64,000 nucleotides of DNA from AC-32 sp963754265 (lineage in GTDB: Bacteria > Actinomycetota > Thermoleophilia > Gaiellales > Gaiellaceae): positions 260,181 to 324,180 of the forward strand of contig CAVWFB010000003.1 in the NCBI GenBank assembly GCA_963754265.1, read 5' to 3'. Made by a program: the position numbers and the translations under genes. A model generated the notes under the pieces. It worked only from the letters and a program-made list of their open reading frames with translations. It ran no database searches and was not told where the DNA came from. Numbering within the stretch: position 1 is the stretch's first letter; the number at the start of each line of letters is the position of its first letter. Shown piece after piece: positions 52,276 through 60,478 of this stretch.

Positions 52276-53034
52276 CGGTCCGGCGGGAGGTGGCGGAGTC
52301 CCTGGAGGCGGCGGAGCCCCGGAACCTGGCGGAGCCTCGCCAGGTGGCCCAGGTGCGGAAGGCGGGGCCGTGGCCGGAGGCGGCGGTGTTAGAAGTTCGA
52401 GGAAGAGCTTGAAGTCACGCTTGCTCGACCGGCCGCTCAGCCTCACGCCGAGGTCGATGGATCGGACGCCAGCGACTGCTGAGGCCGCCCTAAGCCAATG
52501 CGCGCCCGAGAAGCGGGGTGTGAGTGTCGGCAGGAGCAGCAGGCGTGCAGACGCAGTTCCGAAAGGAGCGCGAGCGTATCTCTCAGTCAAGCGGGGAACA
52601 GCCTTGGGGCTGCGAAGGCGCAGAGCGACAATGTCGACTTGTCGGTTTCGCGAGAGCCGCCGGATAGCCGCAGGCGTTCGAGCCACGACGGCACAAAACG
52701 TGGCGTCCCGCTTGCACGCACGATGTCGCAACTGGACCACACGCAGATGAAGACGGCCGGCGACCGAGCGAACTCGCCGATTCTGCTTGCCGGACAAATG
52801 GCGGCTCAGTACGAGCACGTTGAGCCCATGCTCCTTCGCGCGAGCAACAAGGGGTGCTTGGACGAAGGGGGCGAACTTCGCCGTCACTTCGAGTGCCCAG
52901 AGCCGGGGTAGCTCCGGCGAGCTCGTTGTGCCCCAGCGTGTCTGCGAATGGGTAGTCGCTGGTAACGCCGCAAGGGCGGCGAAAGCAACGGCGAGGACAA
53001 GTAAACGCCGTCCGATGGGTGCGGCTCCCAACAT
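51454..53034 (-). CDS. exported polysaccharide lyase-like protein with unknown N-domain (cassette C)
   Basis: 526 aa. Signal peptide (LLVLAVAFAALAALPATTHS); an about 190-residue Arg/Leu-rich alpha/beta region (HGLNVLVLSRHLSGKQNRRV, ATFCAVVARTPAAIRRL, VRSIDLGVRLSGRSSKRDF) with no family I recognise; a Pro/Gly linker; then the lyase-like module shared with genes A and B. The N-domain strand-helix pattern could be a barrel fragment. It is convergent with gene D and divergent from the GT2 gene. Confidence 0.83.
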   Translation of the reverse strand: MLGAAPIGRRLLVLAVAFAALAALPATTHSQTRWGTTSSPELPRLWALEVTAKFAPFVQAPLVARAKEHGLNVLVLSRHLSGKQNRRVRSVAGRLHLRVVQLRHRACKRDATFCAVVARTPAAIRRLSRNRQVDIVALRLRSPKAVPRLTERYARAPFGTASARLLLLPTLTPRFSGAHWLRAASAVAGVRSIDLGVRLSGRSSKRDFKLFLELLTPPPPATAPPSAPGPPGEAPPGSGAPPPPGTPPPPAGPPPPAPPPPAGKVVFTGDFETGNISQWSWGAQCANTGVPSSGSSVRGTVTVQSEIVGQGRHAARFDLPAAANAYTACETLHKRLIDLGSDDYYGLMVRFPDDWREPSPVGWGLSLAQLNFENIWGAPVMLAAHADHVALVMQSGLCKSVSTSTPGCAYSSGGSGNVAPMSAVPAPLALGVWHELIVHVRWATDSSGTIEVWHRLQGGGSWVKTVSLRGYPTVQWTAEEGPEAIAGSVTSDKIGAYRGRADFPLTVWQDGFVRTTSFASAVAALS

Positions 53035-53073
53035 CGACTAGCGAAGCCATCGGTCGCCCTCTCTGTCTGCGCG

Positions 53074-53119
53074 CCCCTCAATCGAGGGACGGCTGATCAC
53101 CCAGCCCTCGATTGAGGGG
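53074..53119. repeat. 15-bp perfect inverted repeat in a divergent promoter region
   Basis: Arms 53074-53088 (CCCCTCAATCGAGGG) and 53105-53119 (CCCTCGATTGAGGGG) with a 16-bp spacer. Each arm is itself a near palindrome (CCCTC-nnnn-GAGGG), so two small hairpins or one long one can form. It lies 40 bp upstream of lyase gene C and 213 bp upstream of the GT2. Candidate operator or regulatory element. Confidence 0.6.
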
Positions 53120-53331
53120 GCATACGGGGCGGGAAGGGACGCCCGCAACGGTCCTGCCGCTCTCGACCTCACGTCGAACAACTGTGCCGGGCCGATAGGC
53201 GCTTACGAGTAGTCACCCGACTGCGCCGACTCGCTCTGGCCGCGTCCAGAATGGAATGCGTCACTTGGATCTCGACCGGGAAAGTGGTGAAGACGCTATA
53301 AGACCACGACTGATCGAGAGCCGCACCAACT

Positions 53332-54328
53332 ATGAGCATCTCTAGAGACGAACAGCCGCTCGTGAGCGTCGTGACGCCGGTCTACAACGGCGCCGACTAC
53401 ATCGCTGAGTGCATCGAAAGCGTTCTCAAGCAGACCTATGAGAACTGGGAGTACGTGATCGTCGACAACTGCTCTACCGACGACACGCTGGAGATTGCGC
53501 GTGGGTACGAAGCTCGCGAGCCGCGGATCCGGATTGTGACGCCGGACGTCTTCGTCGGGTGTGGTCGAAAGCGGCAACCGGAGCCTGCGCGAGATCTCGC
53601 GCGACAGCAAGTACACGAAGATGCTCCACGCAGACGACTGGTTGTTCCCGGAATGTCTCGAGCGCATGGTTGAGCTCAGTGAACTCAATCCAACCATCGG
53701 CATCGTGAGCGCGTACCGGCTCGAGGAAGAGCAGGTCACGCTGACCGGTCTTCCGTACTCAATCTCGGTCATCCCCGGGCACGATCTCTGCCGCTCGACG
53801 CTGCTCGGCGAACCCTACCCATATCTTTTCGGCTCGCCGTCGTCGCTGCTCATCCGCAGCGATCTCATCCGCGCGCGAGACCCTTTCTACGACCGCGCCT
53901 ACGGCTTGGGCGAGGAGCATCCCTTCACCGAGGACGTGGCGGCGTGCTGCGAGATCCTGCGCGGCAGCGACTTCGGATTCGTCCACCAGGTCCTCACGTT
54001 CACCCGGCGAGACGATCGTTCGCCGTTCTCGAAGTTCTCACGCTTGGGCGCAAACGTGCCTGAGCAGCTCAATCTAATCTCCAAGTACGGGCCGGTCTAC
54101 CTGACCAAGGAGGAATACGAGCGCCTAGTTGCCGTCTACGTCGCCCACTATGCAGCCTTCCTGCTCAGGAGCTTCCCCAGGCTGGCAAACCCCGAGCTCC
54201 GCGCTTACCATCGTCCTGCCATACGGAAGATTCTGCGCTCCGTCGACGCCCGGGACTTGTTCGAAGGGGTTCGCTTACAGCTACGGCGGATCCGAAAGAG
54301 GCGCAGGATCCGGGCTCGCCGCGCCTGA
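53332..54328 (+). pseudogene. family 2 glycosyltransferase, frameshifted
   Basis: The first frame (53332 to about 53560) has LVSVVTPVYNGADYIAECIE and YVIVDNCSTDDTLEIARGYE; after a +1 shift the second frame gives VESGNRSLREISRDSKYTKM, LHADDWLFPECLERMVEL and on to 54328. The break is at GGGTGTGG (53557-53564): one more TG gives GCVVESGNRS, or removing one base gives GVVESG. It would be a GT-A transferase, likely for EPS. Its 3' 164 bp overlap the convergent asparagine-synthase-like frame. A decayed relative lies at 60272-60411. Confidence 0.85.
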
Positions 54329-55955
54329 AGCGTCTTCGCGACCAGCAACGGCACAAGGCCCTACGAGCTCGGCCATCCTTTTCGAGCGGGTAGGCGTGGA
54401 GAGCCGGCGCCGAAGATCGACCTCGTCGGAGGACGGTAGTCAGCCAGCCGACCCGGCTTGGGCTCCTCGCGTACGTGCGGCGAGTGTCCTCATGCGCCCG
54501 GAGGCAAACCGTCGCTTGCTCGGATGGGTGGACCCACCCCGAGGCGCCACGCCGTAGCCGGGCCACCAGCGGTCCACCTAGGTGGTACGGGTGATCGGTC
54601 AGGAACGGGGCCATGCGATACGTGAGGTCGACCTGCCAGCGCTTGCCGTATCGCTTCGCCGGGTTAATGCGAAGCATGGCGGCCATGACGGACGCACAAT
54701 TCGCCGGGCTGAATAACTCCGTCTCCACAAGGTCGGCACCCTGCTCGCACGCGGCGCACCAGCCCCCTTTCCACTGCTCCCAGAAAAAGCGGTCGCGCCA
54801 GTCCATCGCCGGCTCCGGGTGTGCGTCAATCCAGTCGGCCCACTCGCGGATGCCGCGGTAGTGGGCCGGCGAGTCTGGGTGATGTTTGGCAAAGCCATAC
54901 GCGTGCTCGACGCTCTCGGCGACTGAGTCGGGGTGCGCGGGGAGCTTCGTGTAGAAGTACAGGGCGCCGAGCGAGAAGACGTTGCCAAGCAGGACGATCG
55001 CGTTTCCTGGCAGCTGGGCGTACTGGCCCCAGGGGATGAGCTCACGGTCGAGATCTGCCGTTTGCAGCCCCGTATGTTGATCGAAAGCCCGCAGATGGTC
55101 TTCGTTGAAGTCTCGGCGTTTTATGATCCGATGGGGGACCCCAGCATCCCTCGCGAGCAGCGGGGGGAGCGTCCGATCCGCCCTCGACATGGCGGGGACG
55201 TCCCAAGTAAAGGTGGTGAAGTCGAGCTTCTCGCGCCACATAGCGGCGAGAAGGGCACGTGTGTCGTAGCCGCCCGTAAGCGAGAGCCAGAGCGGCCGTC
55301 CGGTCCCGGCGAGATTGCGGACGGCCGTACGGAGGGAGGTTTCGATAAGAGCGAGGGTCTCGTCATACGCCGTTTTGACTCGATGCTGCAAGAGCGGGCG
55401 GTGACGCAACGGTTGGTGTTCGTCACCGTAGGCGAGCGCCTGGCTTGGTAAGAGGCTACGTATTCCGGCGAATCGCGACAGCGGCAGTGGAAACCACTCC
55501 ATCCCCACGCGGTAGCGGAGTGGCGGCGAGGGGTCACCTTCGCCGAGCAGATCGTGAAGGAGCGCTGCACTGCTTGACACGAGCAGCTTCCCATCCCGTG
55601 AGTTTCGGGCGTAGAAGCAGCCGAATAGGGCTGCGTCGGTCCGGAGCACGCCCCCGCCTACCAGCGCCCAACGCCCAGACCAGGTAAACGGGAGCGCATC
55701 CACTTCGCCTGAGCGAACCGCAGCGATCTCCTCGGGCGGTGCCGCTCTGGCCGGATCGGTCTGCATCGCAATCCCAAGGAGGTACCAAATCCCTCCGTCC
55801 CGATCACGCGTCTCGGCTACCGGGAGCGCCTGGTGGTACGACAGGTACAGGCCCTCCCTGATGGCTACCGACGTCCAATCCTCGTCGACCAGAACCGGCG
55901 TAGGACCAATCACAAACTGACGGCGGTGAACTCTCATCTGGTCGTCGTCCCGCAT
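54165..55955 (-). CDS. asparagine synthase-like protein
   Basis: 596 aa. N-terminal part resembles the glutamine-hydrolase-like fold but begins MRDDDQMRVHRRQFVIG, lacking the Cys2 nucleophile, so glutaminase activity is unlikely. PP-loop in LWLSLTGGYDTRALLAAMWR (GGYDT in place of SGGxDS). The C-terminal about 90 residues after WVHPSEQAT are Arg-rich and overlap the GT2 gene by 164 bp, so the true end may be earlier, hidden by another frameshift. Related proteins in surface-polymer loci may amidate sugars. Confidence 0.78.
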   Translation of the reverse strand: MRDDDQMRVHRRQFVIGPTPVLVDEDWTSVAIREGLYLSYHQALPVAETRDRDGGIWYLLGIAMQTDPARAAPPEEIAAVRSGEVDALPFTWSGRWALVGGGVLRTDAALFGCFYARNSRDGKLLVSSSAALLHDLLGEGDPSPPLRYRVGMEWFPLPLSRFAGIRSLLPSQALAYGDEHQPLRHRPLLQHRVKTAYDETLALIETSLRTAVRNLAGTGRPLWLSLTGGYDTRALLAAMWREKLDFTTFTWDVPAMSRADRTLPPLLARDAGVPHRIIKRRDFNEDHLRAFDQHTGLQTADLDRELIPWGQYAQLPGNAIVLLGNVFSLGALYFYTKLPAHPDSVAESVEHAYGFAKHHPDSPAHYRGIREWADWIDAHPEPAMDWRDRFFWEQWKGGWCAACEQGADLVETELFSPANCASVMAAMLRINPAKRYGKRWQVDLTYRMAPFLTDHPYHLGGPLVARLRRGASGWVHPSEQATVCLRAHEDTRRTYARSPSRVGWLTTVLRRGRSSAPALHAYPLEKDGRARRALCRCWSRRRFRRGEPGSCASFGSAVAVSEPLRTSPGRRRSAESSVWQDDGKRGARGLPAWGSS

Positions 55956-56008
55956 GTTGATCTGTACCTACCCCTCCCCCCGTGAGCACCTTGCTTGCGC
56001 CTCCGTAG

Positions 56009-56024
56009 ATCGGCTTATACCGAT
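56009..56024 (-). promoter_or_regulatory. palindrome enclosing a possible -10 box of the asparagine-synthase-like gene
   Basis: ATCGG-CTTATA-CCGAT. On the minus strand the centre reads TATAAG, about 55 bp before the ATG at 55955. A -10 box inside a palindrome would be a natural repressor site. No convincing -35 box. Confidence 0.35.
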
Positions 56025-56186
56025 ACATCTCACGGGGACGAGCGTCACGAATCGGTGTCGCAGCGGCACTCAGTCTAGTTGCCCACGAGAGCGCTTCAGA
56101 CGGGGATGCGCCCGATCTCACGCTGGTGGTGAGGCGTGAAGGCGCCCTGGTCTGCTTGGTCAGCGAGCAGGTCTTTCCGCGAGGCT

Positions 56187-57248
56187 TCCGAAACACAGGC
56201 AGAGTGTGAACGTCCGCCGCGTCTGCCTTGTAGCCCCTCTCCTCCTCGCGACTGCAGTCATCACAGCCGCTGTGTCGTCTGGTGGTCCACTGGCTTCGCT
56301 CAGCAAGGCGTCCGGCCGGCGGGCAAGCCCGAACCTCACACTCTCGTTTGACGCGAACCCGCCCTACTCTGAGTTCCGTTGGATTCATCCTGGCTTCAAA
56401 TGCGTCAACGGAGTTGTCTCTGGCATCAGTAAGCCGTATTCGGCAGCGTTCGTGCGTGACGCACGCAAGCAGAATGTCCGGCACGGGAAGTACTCGGCCA
56501 AGGTTGTCCTAAGGCCGGGCGATCACGCCTCGTACACCTGTCGGGCCGAGGCCGTTGAGGTCGTCAAGCCAGTCAACGAGGGAGAGGGCTCTGAGTCGTG
56601 GTGGGGATGGTCCTGGAAGATCCCGCTTGGATGGCGCGGCACCGCATGGCGTGGTAATGCCCGGTGGGGAATGCTGTTCGAATTCACGGTAAACGCCGAC
56701 CTCTGGCCTTCATACGGCATGCTCAACTTCGACGCTGCGACCCGGGACAGCCTGAGGCTCGGCCTGCACACCGGCCTGACGCCTAATCCCGGCTCGGGCT
56801 CCTACAACTCCGCCTACGAGAAGTTGGTGACCCTTCTGGGGCCAGGCGCGCCGCAGCCGATGGTCTACGGCAAGTGGCTCGACTTCTACATGCACGTCGT
56901 CTGGCGGAGCCATCAGAACGGGATTCTCCAGATCTGGTACCGCGCCGCCGGCAAGAGGTTCACCAAGCTGTATTCGAACATCCCAAGGGATGGGGCACTC
57001 ATCCAGGCGCCGCCGCACCCAACGCTGCTCTACAACACCGTGAATGGCGTCCCTGGAGCGAACGGAAAGGGAGGCCTCGAGCTGGCAGGAGGCTTCTACC
57101 GGCCGAATACCCCCTGGACAAACACATACTGGTGGGACGGCCTCCGGCGGAGGCAGAGCAAGGCAGCGATCCTGGCCGAGTTTCCAAACCCGCCCCCGCG
57201 CCGACTTCATCCACGGCACAGCAGATGACCGGATCGACGCAGTTGTCG
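56187..57248. repeat. lyase gene repeat, copy E
   Basis: Direct repeat of 50130-51191 at a distance of 6,057 bp, with one visible substitution (T 57226). The region between the copies holds lyase C, the GT2 and the asparagine-synthase-like gene. Confidence 0.92.
56206..57228 (+). CDS. exported polysaccharide lyase-like protein (gene E)
   Basis: 340 aa, identical in translation to residues 9-348 of gene D apart from its stop. Signal peptide, jelly-roll lyase-like domain, ending RLHPRHSR before TGA 57226-57228. GTG 56206 is the first start in the repeat because the ATG of gene D lies outside it. No good Shine-Dalgarno; upstream DNA is unlike that of gene D, so expression may differ. Confidence 0.82.
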   Translation: MNVRRVCLVAPLLLATAVITAAVSSGGPLASLSKASGRRASPNLTLSFDANPPYSEFRWIHPGFKCVNGVVSGISKPYSAAFVRDARKQNVRHGKYSAKVVLRPGDHASYTCRAEAVEVVKPVNEGEGSESWWGWSWKIPLGWRGTAWRGNARWGMLFEFTVNADLWPSYGMLNFDAATRDSLRLGLHTGLTPNPGSGSYNSAYEKLVTLLGPGAPQPMVYGKWLDFYMHVVWRSHQNGILQIWYRAAGKRFTKLYSNIPRDGALIQAPPHPTLLYNTVNGVPGANGKGGLELAGGFYRPNTPWTNTYWWDGLRRRQSKAAILAEFPNPPPRRLHPRHSR

Positions 57249-57366
57249 GCGCCCGCCCAAGCGAACCACACCAACTCTCCACACGACCTGCGACCGTTGA
57301 TGACCCCAAGAGCGGCTGCCAAGAGCGGTTGAAGAACTGGTGCGCGCCTTCAGGTCGAGCTCGCTT

Positions 57367-57473
57367 CAATTCTTCTGGGGCTTGACAACTACTACGCGCA
57401 CCGCGACGCGCGCCTTGACCCCCGCCTCCAGCGGTTCCTGTGGAACCCGCTCGCCGACTCGACGTCGAAGCGC
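57367..57473 (+). pseudogene. fragment of a DMFase-like gene 3' end
   Basis: Matches the last 35 codons of the gene at 46646-48118: QFFWG..LDNYYAHRDARLD..RL.RF against QFVWGLDNYYGHDVPRDARL. One G is missing in CTGGGGCTTGAC, breaking the frame, and the end has drifted. A remnant of a second copy or relative. Confidence 0.7.
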
Positions 57474-57550
57474 AGAATAGGCCGGAACGCCACTAGCGAG
57501 CTAGGCGAGTAGGCACAGGTCCACCGGGCGGGTCGCGGAAGACACTGGTT

Positions 57551-57835
57551 GCAACCGCCCAGCAGGCCGCCGGCGGCTGGCGCGCCTATGGCCTCGAGAT
57601 CCCGCGTGTCTTCGAGCGCCACGGCTTTGCCTCCGTCGACCTGCCAAAGGTGTCGGAGATGCCGTGCGGCGAGCAGGAGTTCGATTGGGGCAACGACGGC
57701 TGGCATCCTGGCCCTGCCTGCTCGATGCGCCTGCGCCGCCATCTCGACGGGGCGGCCGCGCAGCAGACTCGCCCCCGGCTGACCTCCGCTCTGGTGACGA
57801 CACCGGAATTCTTGAGGGAATCGCTAGCAAGCTAG
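57551..57835 (+). pseudogene. unrecognised ORF tail, probably a gene remnant
   Basis: A plus-strand frame reads GGWRAYGLEIPRVFERHGFA, CGEQEFDWGNDGWHPGPACS and ends TTPEFLRESLAS, then TAG just before the aminotransferase gene. The amino-acid pattern looks protein-like, but there is no credible start. The NDGWHP motif is faintly like SGNH hydrolase ends; not reliable. Confidence 0.4.
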
Positions 57836-57844
57836 GATCGGGGT

Positions 57845-58813
57845 GTGACCGACGTCGCGAAGGTAGACGCCGACCCCACGAAATGGTCGACGGGCCCGGG
57901 GTCGCCGCGGTTGCAGAAGCCGGACTGGGTCTTCTTCGCAGGCGAGGTGCGACCGTGGGAGGACGCCGTGCTTCATGTCTCTGCGGAGGCGGTCGTTCGT
58001 GGTCTCAACGTCTTCGAGGGCCTGAAGGGTTACTGGCAGGAAGACGGGCGCTTCGGGTTCGTCCACCTCGAGCGCCACTACGCCCGCCTCTGTCGTTCGG
58101 CAAGTCTTCTCTACATCCCGGTCACGTTTTCGTACGACGAGTTCGAGAGCGCTTGCTTCGATCTCACAAGAGCGCTCTATCAGCCGGAGAAGGATTTCTA
58201 CATCCGAGCCACGCTCTTTGTGGTGGAGGGCCACTACGGAGAGGGCACGAAGTCAGATCTCGTCCTCACGGGGTACCTGCAGGAGAAGGCGCCGCCAGAA
58301 CCGATCGCCATGGGCGTGAGCACCTGGAGGCGCGCGCCCGACTTGGCCATGCCGCCGCGGATCAAGACGGGCGCGAACTACCAGGTCGCTCGTCTGGCCC
58401 GAATCGAGGGCCGGAGCCGAGGTTACGAGGACATGATTCTCCTCAACGAGTCCGGCAGGGTCGCGGAATCGACCGGCGCCTGCGTGCTGGTGGTGCGAGA
58501 CGGCAAGGTGCATACGCCGCCTTCGTCGGAGGGAGTCCTCGAGAGCATCACTCTCGACGTGCTGTGTGACCTGGGCGACTCACTCGGCACCGAGGTCGTT
58601 GTACGGCCGATCGAACGGAGCGAGCTGTACATCGCCGATGAGGTGGGCCTCACCGGCACCTTGGTGGAGGTCACGCCGATCCTGTCGATCGATGACCGGC
58701 CTCTGCCGGACGAAACGCCGCTCCTGTCGAGTCTTGGGAATCGCTACCGCAACGCCGTCAAGGGCGTGGATCCCCATCCGGCCGTCGAGCTGGCGATGGT
58801 TCCCGCCGACTGA
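57845..58813 (+). CDS. ilvE: branched-chain amino acid aminotransferase-like (class IV)
   Basis: 322-aa fold-type IV PLP enzyme: SAEAVVRGLNVFEGLKGYWQ, FVHLERHYARLCRSA, PLP lysine 174 in RIKTGANYQVARL, EDMILLNESGRVAESTGACV. It would interconvert branched-chain amino acids and keto acids with glutamate; D-amino-acid transaminase or lyase activity is possible within class IV. GTG start. First of three same-strand genes (8-bp gap, then a 4-bp ATGA overlap). Confidence 0.87.
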   Translation: MTDVAKVDADPTKWSTGPGSPRLQKPDWVFFAGEVRPWEDAVLHVSAEAVVRGLNVFEGLKGYWQEDGRFGFVHLERHYARLCRSASLLYIPVTFSYDEFESACFDLTRALYQPEKDFYIRATLFVVEGHYGEGTKSDLVLTGYLQEKAPPEPIAMGVSTWRRAPDLAMPPRIKTGANYQVARLARIEGRSRGYEDMILLNESGRVAESTGACVLVVRDGKVHTPPSSEGVLESITLDVLCDLGDSLGTEVVVRPIERSELYIADEVGLTGTLVEVTPILSIDDRPLPDETPLLSSLGNRYRNAVKGVDPHPAVELAMVPAD

Positions 58814-58821
58814 CGAGCTAA

Positions 58822-59493
58822 ATGGCGATCGTCGGTGTCATTCCCGCCGCCGGTTACGCCACCCGTCTTCAACCCCTCTCCGGCTCGAAAGAGATGCTCC
58901 CGGTACAGGGCCGGCCCGTCATGGACTACGTCATCGGACGGATGCGGCGTGCCGGCTGCACCGAGCTTCGCATCGTCACGCGACCGGAGAAGGAAGACGT
59001 GATCGCGCACGCGGAGGAGTTGGGCGCGTCGATCGTGCTCGGCTATCCGTCTACCACGAGCGAGTCCTTCGCACAGGGCATCGCCGGTCTCGCGCCTGAG
59101 AAGATCGTCCTGATGGGATGGCCCGACACGATCTGGGAACCGGAGGATGGCTACCGCCCGCTCCTCAGCGCCGTGGAAGGGGGTCAAGAGATCGCGCTCG
59201 GGCTGTTCCAAACGCCGGATCTCGAGCGATCGGACGTGGTCAGCTTCGATGATGCCGGGCGCGTCACCGGTATCCACATCAAGCCTGCCAAGCCGCCGTC
59301 CAGCTGGATCTGGGGGTGTGCTGCGGCGCGGGCGCGCGCTTTGGCGGGTCTCGAGCGCGAGGAATGGCCCGGTTCGTTCTTCGACACGTTGTGCAAGAAG
59401 GGTTCCGAGCTCTATTCCGTTCGACTTTCCGATGTCTGGCTGGACATCGGCACAAGCGAGGCGCTCGAGCGGGCGGCAGCTCTCGAGCAATGA
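58822..59493 (+). CDS. sugar-nucleotide nucleotidyltransferase (RmlA/GlmU-N type)
   Basis: 223 aa: GVIPAAGYATRLQPLSGSKE then MLPVQGRPVMDYVIGRM is the NTP-binding motif of sugar-1-phosphate nucleotidyltransferases; VLMGWPDTIW holds the metal-binding Asp; VWLDIGTSEALERA closes the domain. It would make an activated sugar, possibly for the EPS. ATG 58822. Confidence 0.88.
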   Translation: MAIVGVIPAAGYATRLQPLSGSKEMLPVQGRPVMDYVIGRMRRAGCTELRIVTRPEKEDVIAHAEELGASIVLGYPSTTSESFAQGIAGLAPEKIVLMGWPDTIWEPEDGYRPLLSAVEGGQEIALGLFQTPDLERSDVVSFDDAGRVTGIHIKPAKPPSSWIWGCAAARARALAGLEREEWPGSFFDTLCKKGSELYSVRLSDVWLDIGTSEALERAAALEQ

Positions 59494-60254
59494 ACGGCCT
59501 CCTCCTCGGTACGGGCGGGTGGATCCCGACGTCCAGGCGAGAGACGTGCTGCGCGTTCCTTCGAGCGGGGTCGCACGTTCTTCTGATCGACGCCGGAACG
59601 GGGGTTCAACGCCTTGTCGAGCGACCCGACCTGCTGAAAGGCGTGGGAAAGGTTGACATCGTGCTCACGCATTTTCATCTGGATCACGTCGTGGGTCTCA
59701 GCTACCTCCCTGCTTTGTCCCTGCCCGAGCCGCCGAGGATCTGGGGGCCAGGGAAGCTGCTAACCGGTTCGTCGACGAGGTCAATCCTCGAGCGGTTGCT
59801 CAGCCCACCGTTTTCCTCGGCACCGCTTGACGCGACTACTAGCGACGTGCGCGAGATCCCCGCTCACCAGGCATTCGAAGTAGGCCCTATATCGGTCGCA
59901 ACCCGTGTCCAGGAGTTCCACGCGGGATCGACCCTCGCCCTTCGTATCGGGGACGCCCTCACCTACTGCACGGATACGGCGCCCGACCCGGGCAACGTGG
60001 CGTTCGCTTCAGGGACCCGCCTTCTCCTCCACGACGCGTGGTACGCACAGGAATCGAGCGATGACGGCAACCACTCCGCCGGCGGGGACGCAGGCCGGAT
60101 CGCACGCGAAGCCGGGGTCGATCACCTCGTACTCATTCACGTCAATCCGCTACAGGAATCGGACGAGGCGCTTGCAGCTACCGCGGCCCGAGAGTTCCCC
60201 GACGTGCACGTCGGGGTCGATCTCGAAGCACTGCCTCTCGACAGCCGCTCCTAG
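59490..60254 (+). CDS. MBL-fold metal-dependent hydrolase (RNase Z-like)
   Basis: 254 aa with the beta-lactamase-fold motif LTHFHLDHVVGLSYLP (HxHxDH), YCTDTAPD (metal Asp), LLLHDAWYAQE and a late HVNP. The layout is that of phosphodiesterase/RNase Z-like members. ATG 59490 overlaps the preceding stop (ATGA). Substrate unknown; coupling to the nucleotidyltransferase hints at nucleotide-sugar or cyclic phosphate chemistry. Confidence 0.87.
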   Translation: MNGLLLGTGGWIPTSRRETCCAFLRAGSHVLLIDAGTGVQRLVERPDLLKGVGKVDIVLTHFHLDHVVGLSYLPALSLPEPPRIWGPGKLLTGSSTRSILERLLSPPFSSAPLDATTSDVREIPAHQAFEVGPISVATRVQEFHAGSTLALRIGDALTYCTDTAPDPGNVAFASGTRLLLHDAWYAQESSDDGNHSAGGDAGRIAREAGVDHLVLIHVNPLQESDEALAATAAREFPDVHVGVDLEALPLDSRS

Positions 60255-60271
60255 GCGCGTCCAGTCCTGAG

Positions 60272-60411
60272 CTTGCGTGCCCGTACCCGCGGATGATCTC
60301 CAGCGAGCCGGCGTTGCTGCCGTTTGTCGGAGATCACGTACTCCCAGCTTTCGTACGTCTGGTTGAAGACGCTTTCGATGCATTCCGCGAGGTACTCGGC
60401 TCCGTTGAACG
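60272..60411 (-). pseudogene. fragment of a family 2 glycosyltransferase
   Basis: The minus strand reads FNGAEYLAECIESVFNQTYE and SWEYVIS, then after broken frames SLEIIRGYG, matching the N-terminus of the GT2 at 53332 (YNGADYIAECIESVLKQTYE). No start, no end. The rest of the 224-bp gap before the Ig-like gene has nothing recognisable. Confidence 0.72.
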
Positions 60412-60478
60412 ACGCCCACTAGCGGCTGATCTACGCATCCGTTCATCGGCGCTCTCCCTCCGAGAGGCCCACGTAGCC

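Larger units (their letters stand above)
57229..57844 (+). other. gene-debris region after lyase E
   Basis: 616 bp with no intact gene. Holds the end of the D/E repeat, a DMFase-like fragment (57367-57473) and an unrecognised ORF tail (57551-57835), all on the plus strand. Confidence 0.55.

Noticed and set aside
55804..56484. Long minus-strand frame across the start of gene E
   Set aside because: No coding-like composition and antisense to a clear signal peptide and lyase domain; the matching piece at 50095-50427 is explained by the D/E repeat.
50115..57260. D/E repeats as a composite transposon
   Set aside because: No transposase, no terminal inverted repeats and no target-site duplication seen; the repeat is itself a lyase gene.
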